Origin: Flavobacteriales bacterium | GTDB taxonomy: Bacteria; Bacteroidota; Bacteroidia; Flavobacteriales_D; JABDKJ01 | Length of the DNA: 33,697 nt | Direction of reading: 5' to 3' | NCBI GenBank assembly: GCA_013001705.1 | Contig: JABDLZ010000305.1 | Coordinates: 1 to 33,697 of the forward strand | Part shown: positions 24,312 to 31,843 of the stretch, in pieces | How the letters are laid out: each line of letters starts with the position of its first letter | How positions within the stretch are numbered: the stretch's first letter is position 1 | Program-made: the position numbers and the translations under genes | The notes under the pieces: generated by a model | The model's database searches: none | What the model was told of the DNA's origin: nothing | Seen by the model: the letters and a program-made list of their open reading frames with translations, nothing else

Positions 24312-25469
24312 ATGAAGATCCTTTTCATCATACCGTCCATCACCAATTACTACACCTTTTTGGAGGATATCGCCCGCGAACTGCAGGAGCGCGGGAATGA
24401 GGTATTCCTTGCGAGTTCTACCAAGCACATCTCTCAGATAGACTGCTATGATCGGGAAGTCTTCGGAGAACTGGTAGAAGTGGATTTCCCACGTGGATTC
24501 GAATGGAACAAGCACCTGAGCTCGGCCAAGAGATTGAGAGAGATAGTCAATGAGATCAAGCCTGACCTGATCAACGTACACTTCTCAGCAGCTATGTTCA
24601 CTACAGCTATAGCCAAAGAGCCTAGTTGGCCACGTACTGTGGCCATGATACATGGTCTGGCCTACCCGATCTTGAAAGGGTGGAGAAAACTGGCTATAGG
24701 ATCCGCTGAACGATGGGCTGCAGGAAAAATGGATCAAATCATTCTTCTGAATGAATCCGACCGTCAAGTACTCAGTGGCCATGTAGATTCTTCTCGCATC
24801 AAGGTCCTTGAATCATTCGGTCTGGGCTGTGATCTGGAAAAATTCAATCTGGATGTCATCCCCCAAGAAGAACAGATTCGATACCACCGAAGATTGGGCG
24901 TGAGAGATGGGGATTTCGTCTTCATTTTCGTTGGACGTCAAGTGGATTTCAAGGGTTTTGACAAACTCATACGGGCCTTCTTGCAACTCTATGAGGATCA
25001 TAAGAATCTGAAGCTCATACTCGTAGGGGCCAAAGACCGCATCCATCCGACCAATCTCACGCCAGAAGAGGAAGAGCAGATGCGCAGGTGCCCGGGCATT
25101 GTCAATGTCGGTTGGAAGGAGAATGTCTACCACTACCTATGTGTAGCCGATGTGAATGTCTTCCCAAGCGAGCGTGAAGGAATGCCCGTCAACCTCATGG
25201 AGTCACTCGCCATGGGCGTTCCTGTGATCACCACAGATTCCAGAGGGTGCAATGAAGTAGTGGAACATGGGCTCAATGGACTGGTCATGAAGGCCAATAC
25301 CGTAGAAGAGATACGGGATAATATGGACCGCCTCTATCAGGAGCCGGATCTATTGAACAAGCTCAAGCAAGGAGCCTTGGATAATCGCCATCATTTCGAC
25401 CGGACCCGATTCATAGAGGAGATGCTCGAAATTTTCGAATCCGACCTCGCCACAAGCCCGAGTTCATAG
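24312..25469 (+). CDS. Glycosyltransferase family 4
   Basis: This encodes 385 residues. The start MKILFIIPSITNYYTFLEDI and the motif LINVHFSAAMFTTAIA resemble the N-terminal acceptor domain of PglA/WcaL-like GT4 enzymes. The donor domain has FIFVGRQVDFKGFDKLIRAF, then ADVNVFPSEREGMPVNLMES, with the E-x7-E pair in EGMPVNLME, and AMGVPVITTDSRGCNEVV. Cytoplasmic. It is followed by galE after 19 nt, so UDP-galactose or UDP-GalNAc is a plausible donor, though this rests only on adjacency. Both genes carry a TAnnTTTG element of their own just upstream. Confidence 0.9.
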   Translation: MKILFIIPSITNYYTFLEDIARELQERGNEVFLASSTKHISQIDCYDREVFGELVEVDFPRGFEWNKHLSSAKRLREIVNEIKPDLINVHFSAAMFTTAIAKEPSWPRTVAMIHGLAYPILKGWRKLAIGSAERWAAGKMDQIILLNESDRQVLSGHVDSSRIKVLESFGLGCDLEKFNLDVIPQEEQIRYHRRLGVRDGDFVFIFVGRQVDFKGFDKLIRAFLQLYEDHKNLKLILVGAKDRIHPTNLTPEEEEQMRRCPGIVNVGWKENVYHYLCVADVNVFPSEREGMPVNLMESLAMGVPVITTDSRGCNEVVEHGLNGLVMKANTVEEIRDNMDRLYQEPDLLNKLKQGALDNRHHFDRTRFIEEMLEIFESDLATSPSS

Positions 25470-25474
25470 ATTTG
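25467..25474 (+). promoter_or_regulatory. Putative -7 element (TAGATTTG) of galE
   Basis: TAGATTTG begins with the TAG stop of the upstream glycosyltransferase and ends 14 nt before the galE ATG. It could give galE its own transcript. The stop codon supplies part of the match, so support is weaker than elsewhere. Confidence 0.3.
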
Positions 25475-25488
25475 TCGCAATATCCATC

Positions 25489-26508
25489 ATGAAGATCCTT
25501 ATCACAGGTGGAGCCGGATATATCGGGTCCCACACGATCGTAGAACTCCTAGAGTCCACTGACTGGTCCTTGGTGAGCATTGATAACTATTCCAATAGTT
25601 CACCTGATACCTATAGAAGGATCGAGGAGATAACTGGTCGTAAAGTCGAGCATGAAGATGTAGACCTGAGAGACGAGCAAGCGGTGGATGCATGTTTTGA
25701 TAGACATCGATTCGATGGGGTCATCCATTTCGCAGCTCTCAAGGCAGTAGGCGAGAGCGTAGAGAAACCCTTGGAATACTATGAGAACAACGTAGGGGGG
25801 CTGATCCACCTCATCAAGGCTCAGCGAAAATATGGTGTCAAGTATCACCTGTTCTCTTCATCTTGCACTGTCTATGGCACACCACCCAGCCTCCCTGTCA
25901 CAGAAGATTCACCCATAGGTAAAAGCGAATCGCCCTATGGATTCTCCAAGGTCATTGGCGAGCGCATACTATCGGACTGTGCCCTGCAATGGGATATGGA
26001 TGTACTCGCATTACGTTATTTCAATCCGGTGGGTGCCCATACTTCCGGAAAACTCGGAGAACTGCCGCTAGGCGTGCCCAATAACCTACTCCCTTATATC
26101 ACTCAGACCGCTGCTGGCCACAGAGACAAGCTGACGATCTTCGGAGATGAATACCCCACCCGTGATGGTACCTGCATCCGCGATTACATCCACGTGACGG
26201 ATATTGCCAAAGCTCACATCATGGGAATGCGCAGACTCATAGACGGGCTGCAAGAGCATTCATTCGACTTCATCAATCTGGGAACAGGTAATGGTGTATC
26301 GGTCCAGGAGATCGTAGATGCGTTCAAGGAAACAAACCAAGTAGACTTACCCTATATCATCGGTCCCGCAAGGCCTGGGGATATCGCAGCTATCTATGCT
26401 GACAATGGTAAAGCAAGAGAGAAACTGATGTGGACACCTCAGTTGGGCTTGGACGACATGGTATCCTCCGCTTGGAAATGGCAGTGCCATCTCGATCAGT
26501 CGTTGTGA
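25489..26508 (+). CDS. galE: UDP-glucose 4-epimerase
   Basis: This encodes 339 residues, normal for GalE. The NAD-binding motif TGGAGYIGSH is at residues 6-15, SSSCTVYG at 123-130, and the catalytic Tyr150-x3-Lys154 in YGFSK. LRYFNPVGAH, CIRDYIHVTDIAKAH, and NLGTGNGVSVQEIVDAF complete the family pattern. It interconverts UDP-glucose and UDP-galactose, and some homologues also the N-acetyl forms, supplying donors for the neighbouring glycosyltransferases. Its last 13 bases overlap the 3' end of the convergent rlmH. Confidence 0.95.
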   Translation: MKILITGGAGYIGSHTIVELLESTDWSLVSIDNYSNSSPDTYRRIEEITGRKVEHEDVDLRDEQAVDACFDRHRFDGVIHFAALKAVGESVEKPLEYYENNVGGLIHLIKAQRKYGVKYHLFSSSCTVYGTPPSLPVTEDSPIGKSESPYGFSKVIGERILSDCALQWDMDVLALRYFNPVGAHTSGKLGELPLGVPNNLLPYITQTAAGHRDKLTIFGDEYPTRDGTCIRDYIHVTDIAKAHIMGMRRLIDGLQEHSFDFINLGTGNGVSVQEIVDAFKETNQVDLPYIIGPARPGDIAAIYADNGKAREKLMWTPQLGLDDMVSSAWKWQCHLDQSL

Positions 26509-26963
26509 TAGGGATGCTTGTTGATAATGGTCAGCGCCCGATATAGTTGCTCAACGAAAACAGCCAACGCCAATTCATGATTGAATGTCATTCTGGAAAG
26601 CGATATGCTTTCATTTGACCTTTTCTGCAAGATATCGGCAAATCCATAAGCTCCACCTATCACGAAGGTCATACGTTGTGATCGGTGAAGGAAATGTTCG
26701 GAGATCATCTTAGCGAATCTCCTGCTCGTGAGACTTGCTCCGCCCTCATCCAATAAAACCACCAAATCACTAGAATTCAAGTGCTTACACACATGATCGG
26801 CTTCTTTTTGCTTGACCTCCTCAGCATTCAATTTTCCTTTGGGACTATTGACCACGATGATCTCCAACTTGGCGAATCGACTCAGACGTTTACGGAATTC
26901 TTCTATGAAACTCCTCAGCCCTTTATCTGAGGTCTTCCCAATGTGGATGATAGCGAACTTCAT
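26496..26963 (-). CDS. rlmH: 23S rRNA (pseudouridine1915-N3)-methyltransferase RlmH
   Basis: This encodes 155 residues from the ATG at 26963 (MKFAIIHIGKTSDKGL). An upstream in-frame start at 27023 would overlap the divergent nadC and is rejected. RlmH is a SPOUT-class enzyme; the knot that binds SAM is visible in FVIGGAYGFADIL, with ISLSRMTFNHELA and the C-terminal EQLYRALTIINKHPYH, the invariant RlmH ending. It methylates pseudouridine 1915 in helix 69 on 70S ribosomes. It is convergent with galE and divergent from nadC. No clear TAnnTTTG element upstream. Confidence 0.95.
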   Translation of the reverse strand: MKFAIIHIGKTSDKGLRSFIEEFRKRLSRFAKLEIIVVNSPKGKLNAEEVKQKEADHVCKHLNSSDLVVLLDEGGASLTSRRFAKMISEHFLHRSQRMTFVIGGAYGFADILQKRSNESISLSRMTFNHELALAVFVEQLYRALTIINKHPYHND

Positions 26964-26994
26964 AAGGTCTCTGCCGATGGATCGTGGTTTCCAA

Positions 26995-27002
26995 TAGATT
27001 TG
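26995..27002 (+). promoter_or_regulatory. Possible -7 element (TAGATTTG) of nadC
   Basis: TAGATTTG ends only 2 nt before the first candidate ATG (27005) and 5 nt before the second (27008). If real, the message would be leaderless or start at 27008. Weakly supported, with no -33 match. Confidence 0.25.
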
Positions 27003-27004
27003 GC

Positions 27005-27862
27005 ATGATGAATCTAGAAACATTCGTAAGACTCGCTTTAGAAGAAGATGTACGCGATGGTGATCATACTTCCCTGGCCTGCATTCCAGAAGATGCCCAA
27101 GGCAGCATGTATATGCTCATCAAAGAAGATGGGGTGCTTGCTGGACTTGAAGTGGCCGTCAGGATTTTCCACCTGATCGATCCCGATATCCAAGTGGATG
27201 TGAGCAGCACCGATGGACGCTCACATGTTTATGGGGATATACCGCTGCGTGTCATGGGGGATGTTCACTCGCTTCTAATAGCAGAACGACTGGTATTGAA
27301 CATTCTACAGCGTATGAGTGGGATTGCTACCAAGACCCGGTCGACCATGAATCTTATATCCCATACTAACACCAAAATACTGGACACACGCAAGACCACA
27401 CCCTTGTTCAGATATTTCGAGAAAGAAGCTGTACGTATCGGAGGGGGTACCAATCACCGCATGGGACTCTATGACGCGATGATGATCAAGGACAATCATA
27501 TTGATTTTGCTGGCGGTATCTCCCGAGCGATCACACGATGTACAGATTACCAGAAAGCCCAAGGTCTGGATCTGGATATCATCGTAGAAGCAAGGGATAT
27601 GGAAGAGGTGAATGAGATCCTAGATAATGAAGGCGTACGAAGAATCCTACTGGACAACTTCTCTGTGGCAGAGACAAAAGAGGCGGTGACTGTGATCAGT
27701 GGACAAACTGAAACGGAAAGCTCAGGAGGGATCACCAAGGAGAATATAGTTCCTTACGCTGAGTGCGGAGTTGACTTCATATCAATGGGAGCCTTGACTC
27801 ATAAGGTCAGAAGTCTGGACATAAGTCTGAAAGCAGAATTCGATGTTCAAACCGCTGATTGA
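27005..27862 (+). CDS. nadC: Nicotinate-nucleotide pyrophosphorylase (carboxylating)
   Basis: This encodes 285 residues from the ATG at 27005; the adjacent ATG at 27008 and a GTG at 26984 are also in frame. The enzyme joins quinolinate and PRPP to form nicotinate mononucleotide in de novo NAD synthesis. Signatures are LALEEDVRDGDHTS, LLIAERLVLNILQRMSGIAT, ILDTRKTTP (DTRKT at 127-131), RIGGGTNHRMGLYDA (GGGTNHR at 147-152), and IKDNHI. The C-terminus has ILLDNFS and SSGGITKENI. Downstream it overlaps the YihY/BrkB gene by 20 nt, so the two are probably cotranscribed. Confidence 0.96.
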   Translation: MMNLETFVRLALEEDVRDGDHTSLACIPEDAQGSMYMLIKEDGVLAGLEVAVRIFHLIDPDIQVDVSSTDGRSHVYGDIPLRVMGDVHSLLIAERLVLNILQRMSGIATKTRSTMNLISHTNTKILDTRKTTPLFRYFEKEAVRIGGGTNHRMGLYDAMMIKDNHIDFAGGISRAITRCTDYQKAQGLDLDIIVEARDMEEVNEILDNEGVRRILLDNFSVAETKEAVTVISGQTETESSGGITKENIVPYAECGVDFISMGALTHKVRSLDISLKAEFDVQTAD

Positions 27863-28817
27863 GTATATACAGACCAGTCCACCAGTAGAATGGACCAGAT
27901 CCGCTTTGGAGAAGATCATTCTACCCGGTTTCGAAGGATTGAATCTGCTATTTGTCATTCGGTTCTTTTTCCATGGACTAGGAAATGGAGCTCTGGCGCT
28001 GCGTGCTTCTGCCATTTCCTTCCAGTTGATCATGGCCTTCTTCCCCACGGTCATTCTGCTTTTCTCACTGATCCCCTACATATCGGATGACTTTCAGATA
28101 CTCCTACTCAACTACCTGAGCGATATCATTCCGAATAGGGCATATGCCGTATTCGAAGGTGCCATCGTAGACCTCATTCAGAACAAACGCACGGGTATTC
28201 TTTCCGTGACCTTCCTACTGGTCTTCTATTATTCCAGTCGATCGGTGTCGTCTATTCTCTCAGCATTCGGGCAGTCGGTCAATCTGGTCAATCGGCAAGG
28301 AGCATTCATTCAGTTCTTCATATCCCTACTGATCATGTTGGTATTGGCCATACTGGTGATCACCGCTCTGTCTTTGGTCACTGCTAGTGGATGGGTCGCA
28401 GATTATCTGGACAGCCTGGAAATTATAGACGATGGTATACAGACCGCCTTTTTCTATTTGACCAACTATGCCATCGTACTGCTCCTATTCATGATGGCCA
28501 TATCGATACTTTATAATGTGGGCAATCCGGATGACAAAGGGTGGAAGGTCTTTTCTGCAGGGACCACCTTGGCCAGCCTGCTCATGATCTTGATCGCCCT
28601 CGGGTTTGCCACCTATGTGAACGACTTCACAAGTTTCGATGAACTCTATGGTTATGTGGGTTCGGTCATCGGGTCCATCATTATCTTCTGTCTGTGGATC
28701 TACTTCAACAGTATTGTTCTTCTGATAGGTTTCGAACTGAATGCCTCGATAAGTCGGGCGCGAAAAGCCCACTCAGAAGTCAAGGAATCACTTGTTGAAA
28801 AGCACTCTAAGCTCTGA
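27843..28817 (+). CDS. YihY/BrkB family inner-membrane protein
   Basis: This encodes 324 residues with about six membrane helices. It shows the YihY/BrkB pattern: ALALRASAISFQLIMAFFP, then LLNYLSDIIPNRAYAVFEGA, a helix after KRTGILSVTFLLVFYYSSRS, and the C-terminal YVGSVIGSIIIFCLWIYFNS followed by LIGFELNA. The family was once misnamed ribonuclease BN; its function is unsettled and is best described as an envelope membrane protein. The start overlaps nadC by 20 nt and the 3' end overlaps the convergent lipoprotein gene by 30 nt. Confidence 0.9.
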   Translation: MFKPLIEYIQTSPPVEWTRSALEKIILPGFEGLNLLFVIRFFFHGLGNGALALRASAISFQLIMAFFPTVILLFSLIPYISDDFQILLLNYLSDIIPNRAYAVFEGAIVDLIQNKRTGILSVTFLLVFYYSSRSVSSILSAFGQSVNLVNRQGAFIQFFISLLIMLVLAILVITALSLVTASGWVADYLDSLEIIDDGIQTAFFYLTNYAIVLLLFMMAISILYNVGNPDDKGWKVFSAGTTLASLLMILIALGFATYVNDFTSFDELYGYVGSVIGSIIIFCLWIYFNSIVLLIGFELNASISRARKAHSEVKESLVEKHSKL

Positions 28818-30065
28818 GGCGGCACTGCCTACATCTACACTCCCTGCGTTCTGCAACGGATCCAGAAGATAGAATCCAATAGAGCTCCCTTCAGAGAGAA
28901 CAAGGCGTTGTCCCAGGTCATCGTAAGATAGGCTATGAAAATCTGTGCCGGAGTATATCAGAGGTGCTAGAAAGCTGGATGATGAGTAGCGATATAGTCC
29001 TTCTGAAGTAATGAAATAGGCGACATCTCCCTGAGCTACAATACAATCCAAGACCGGAGGTTCTGCAGCCGTGTCAATACCATACTGTCCTCCGGTCGGA
29101 GTTTCAAGTATGCGTATATCGCCATTGCTATCCACTAGGATGAGCTCATCTGTCGATAATCGCTCCATCTGTACAGGTCTCTCGGGGACAATGAAAAAAT
29201 CGACTTCGAATCCACTCGCTTTGAATATCTGACTCACCCGATAACCAGAGGGAGTTTCAGAAGCGACCCAAATATGGTCTGGATCGATGTACATGAGCAG
29301 TGGTGACCATTCAGCATCTAATGAGACGGTGGCAGAAGCGAGTCCATCTTTGTTGAAATTTAAAATGGATGGTACTGAGGTAAGGACCCGCGATGAACGA
29401 GAATAAGGATCATTCTTCAACTCAATGATTTCATCTTGAGACCCGATAATGGAAGGAATCGACCAATTTTCTAGGCCAGAATCGGCATCGTAAGAGCTGA
29501 GCGAATTGTTTTCTTCATCAAGAATGACAATAGAATTCCATCGGTCATTACTGGTGGTGAGAATGCCATTTGAACCCGTGTAAAGGGTGAACAGAGTTCC
29601 ATCTTCTCTCAATATCAAGGCCATTTCCTGACCTAATTGTTCTTGAGTGAAAAGGAGTCCTTGGTATTCGCGTGGGATCGCGGTGACCTGAACTTCTACA
29701 TAGGCTCGCGTATCATTATTACCGTCCGAGGCAAACACTTCTACGAAATGTGGCCCGGTCTCTATATCTAAGTCCGTGACAGGTAAAGTCAGGGAGAAGT
29801 CCAAGGGATTGTTGATCGAAGTGACAGATATCCGTGGACCGGCCTGAACCAGGTCCTGATTCACGAGACCGAAATTGACAAATTCCAATTCTTTATCATC
29901 TTCCACCTCTCCTGCCACAGTGATCGTATCGGGCATGATGATGGCTATATCGGATTCTGGAGAGGTAATAACAATACGTGGTGGTACGTCATCCACATCT
30001 TCCTTGCAGGACACAAAGCCCAAGAGGAGGGTGACCCAGAAACCTAAAGCAGAAAGGAGCCGCAT
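28788..30065 (-). CDS. Predicted surface lipoprotein of unknown function
   Basis: This encodes 425 residues from the ATG at 30065. A lipoprotein signal peptide (MRLLSALGFWVTLLLGFVSC) ends with the lipidated Cys20, followed by K-E-D-V-D-D. In Capnocytophaga the motif K-(D/E)2 after the cysteine sends lipoproteins to the cell surface, so surface exposure is likely. Residues about 30-120 look like an Ig-like domain (PPRIVITSPES, ITVAGEVEDD, HFVEVFASDGNN). The rest has repeating beta-strand units (LFTLYTGSNGI, IVILDEENN, LILVDSNGDI, VAYFITSEGLYRYSS) and may form a beta-propeller. No catalytic motif was recognised. A TAACTTTG element lies 6 nt upstream of the ATG. Confidence 0.82.
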   Translation of the reverse strand: MRLLSALGFWVTLLLGFVSCKEDVDDVPPRIVITSPESDIAIIMPDTITVAGEVEDDKELEFVNFGLVNQDLVQAGPRISVTSINNPLDFSLTLPVTDLDIETGPHFVEVFASDGNNDTRAYVEVQVTAIPREYQGLLFTQEQLGQEMALILREDGTLFTLYTGSNGILTTSNDRWNSIVILDEENNSLSSYDADSGLENWSIPSIIGSQDEIIELKNDPYSRSSRVLTSVPSILNFNKDGLASATVSLDAEWSPLLMYIDPDHIWVASETPSGYRVSQIFKASGFEVDFFIVPERPVQMERLSTDELILVDSNGDIRILETPTGGQYGIDTAAEPPVLDCIVAQGDVAYFITSEGLYRYSSSSFLAPLIYSGTDFHSLSYDDLGQRLVLSEGSSIGFYLLDPLQNAGSVDVGSAASELRVLFNK

Positions 30066-30071
30066 AGAATT

Positions 30072-30079
30072 CAAAGTTA
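30072..30079 (-). promoter_or_regulatory. Putative -7 element (TAACTTTG) of the lipoprotein gene
   Basis: TAACTTTG on the minus strand matches TAnnTTTG and ends 6 nt before the ATG at 30065. The 10-bp palindrome GTCAGCTGAC (30081-30090) sits just upstream of it, where an operator could lie. No clear -33 match. Confidence 0.4.
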
Positions 30080-30205
30080 GGTCAGCTGACAGCATCTACG
30101 CAGCACATTCCATCGATCGTTGAAAAGGATGTTGGACAGACGTTGAAATCCATTCTGTATTTTATCATCTTCAGAAAGTCAGCTTATCCTACTTTCACGA
30201 TCCCG

Positions 30206-31750
30206 ATGGAAGAACTGAAGACAAAGAAGAATATCGACCGCCTGAAACGTCCCTCATCATTTGGGAACGCGGCCATAGAAGGAGGCAAATTACCTCCTCA
30301 GGCTATCGAATTAGAAGAAGCAGTGCTCGGTGCGATCCTCATGGATTCCAAAGCACTGAACGATGTGATAGATGCCCTGCGTCCCGATGCCTTTTATGAC
30401 CCTAGGCATCAGCAGATCTTCGAGGCCGTGACCAGATTGTTCAATGAGTCGAAACCTATCGATATTCTGACAGTCACTGAGAAAGTGCGAGAACTCGGAC
30501 ATCTTGAGGCTATTGGAGGTCCCTTCTACATCTCGCAGTTGACCAACAAGGTGGCATCTACAGCCAATGCAGAAGTTCATGCTAGGATCATCACTCAGAA
30601 ATTCATTCTGAGGGAATTGATTCGAATCTCATCCGAGACGATTAAGGATGCGTACGATGAGACCACCGATGTCTTCGATCTCCTTGACCGCACAGAAAGC
30701 AAACTCTACACCGTCTCAGAAGGGAATCTGAAACGATCCTATGATGCGATGTCCTCATTGATGAAAGAGGCGATCTTACAGATCGAAGAGGTCATGAAGA
30801 TGGAAGAAGGCGTAAGTGGAGTTCCATCAGGGTTCAAGGACTTGGATAAGGTCACCTCTGGTTGGCAACGATCGGATATGGTCGTGATCGCAGCCCGTCC
30901 AGGTATGGGTAAAACTGCATTTGTACTGTCCATGGCACGTAATACCGCAGTGGAGTTTCAACGACCAGTCGCCATATTCTCTCTTGAGATGTCATCTGTT
31001 CAGTTGGTCCAACGACTGATTGCCAGTGAGACCGAGATCTCTTCTGAGAAACTAAGAAAAGGTAGCTTGAGAGATGATGAATTTGCTCATCTCCATGCTC
31101 GCATTGGACGTCTATCCAAGGCTCCTATTTTCATCGATGATACCCCTGCCCTCTCTGTATTTGAACTGAGGGCAAAGTGCAGACGTCTCAAGCAACAGCA
31201 TAATATTGAGATGATCATCATTGATTATCTCCAATTGATGACAGCGGGCGGAGATAAAGGAAACAGAGAGCAAGAAATTTCAACTATTTCACGCTCCATC
31301 AAGAGTATTGCCAAAGAATTGAATGTCCCAGTTATTGCACTTTCGCAATTGAATCGATCGGTGGAGACTAGAGGTGGTGATAAGAAACCCCAACTATCGG
31401 ATCTCAGAGAATCAGGAGCAATCGAGCAGGATGCTGATCTGGTCTCGTTCATCTACCGTCCAGAGTACTATAACATACATGAGTACGAAGATGGTATGCC
31501 AACGAAGAATATCGGAGAGTTCATTATCGCCAAGCACAGGAACGGTGCCTTGGACACGATCAAGCTGAGATTCCAGAACGAGTTGGCGAAATTCAGCGAT
31601 CTACAGGCATTCGACTTCCACGAGACCATCGACCCACTTTCCCCTGACATGGGATTCTCCGATGCTGGTCCAACCATCACTCTGCAGTCTAAAATGAATG
31701 ATGATTGGAGCCCAGATGAATCCACCGATGCAGACGATCTAGACTTCTGA
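30206..31750 (+). CDS. dnaB: Replicative DNA helicase DnaB
   Basis: This encodes 514 residues from the ATG at 30206; an in-frame TTG at 30143 would add 21 residues foreign to the family. The N-terminal domain (about 28-130) starts PPQAIELEEAVLGAILMD. The RecA-like ATPase domain has SGVPSGFKDLDKVTSGWQ, Walker A ARPGMGKT (GMGKT at 233-237), EMSSVQLVQRL, Walker B MIIIDYLQLM (near 340), and DLRESGAIEQDADLV with an arginine-finger region. No intein interrupts it. DnaB is the hexameric fork helicase loaded at the origin. The C-terminal tail is acidic (DESTDADDLDF), common in Bacteroidota DnaB. No clear TAnnTTTG element was found upstream. Confidence 0.97.
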   Translation: MEELKTKKNIDRLKRPSSFGNAAIEGGKLPPQAIELEEAVLGAILMDSKALNDVIDALRPDAFYDPRHQQIFEAVTRLFNESKPIDILTVTEKVRELGHLEAIGGPFYISQLTNKVASTANAEVHARIITQKFILRELIRISSETIKDAYDETTDVFDLLDRTESKLYTVSEGNLKRSYDAMSSLMKEAILQIEEVMKMEEGVSGVPSGFKDLDKVTSGWQRSDMVVIAARPGMGKTAFVLSMARNTAVEFQRPVAIFSLEMSSVQLVQRLIASETEISSEKLRKGSLRDDEFAHLHARIGRLSKAPIFIDDTPALSVFELRAKCRRLKQQHNIEMIIIDYLQLMTAGGDKGNREQEISTISRSIKSIAKELNVPVIALSQLNRSVETRGGDKKPQLSDLRESGAIEQDADLVSFIYRPEYYNIHEYEDGMPTKNIGEFIIAKHRNGALDTIKLRFQNELAKFSDLQAFDFHETIDPLSPDMGFSDAGPTITLQSKMNDDWSPDESTDADDLDF

Positions 31751-31782
31751 GGAAAAGAAGGTCGATACTTCGATCGAATTCC

Positions 31783-31814
31783 TTGCCATAGAGGAGCACA
31801 TGGCCCTATTTTTG
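31783..31814 (+). promoter_or_regulatory. Bacteroidota-type promoter for the 31844 gene
   Basis: TTG (31783-31785) is followed after 21 nt by TATTTTTG (31807-31814), matching the -33/-7 pattern with good spacing. The ATG is 29 nt further downstream. With 2116-2147 this is one of the two best promoter matches in the window. Confidence 0.6.
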
Positions 31815-31843
31815 AAGTACCCACTCAAATTAGGTCCACGTCC

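Noticed and set aside
24213-24581. 123-residue N-terminal extension of the HTTM-DCC gene
   Set aside because: The extension has no family resemblance and covers the start of the divergent glycosyltransferase; the ATG at 24212 begins the natural first segment.
31757-31780. TCGAT/ATCGA hairpin after dnaB as a terminator
   Set aside because: The stem is too short and no T-run follows.
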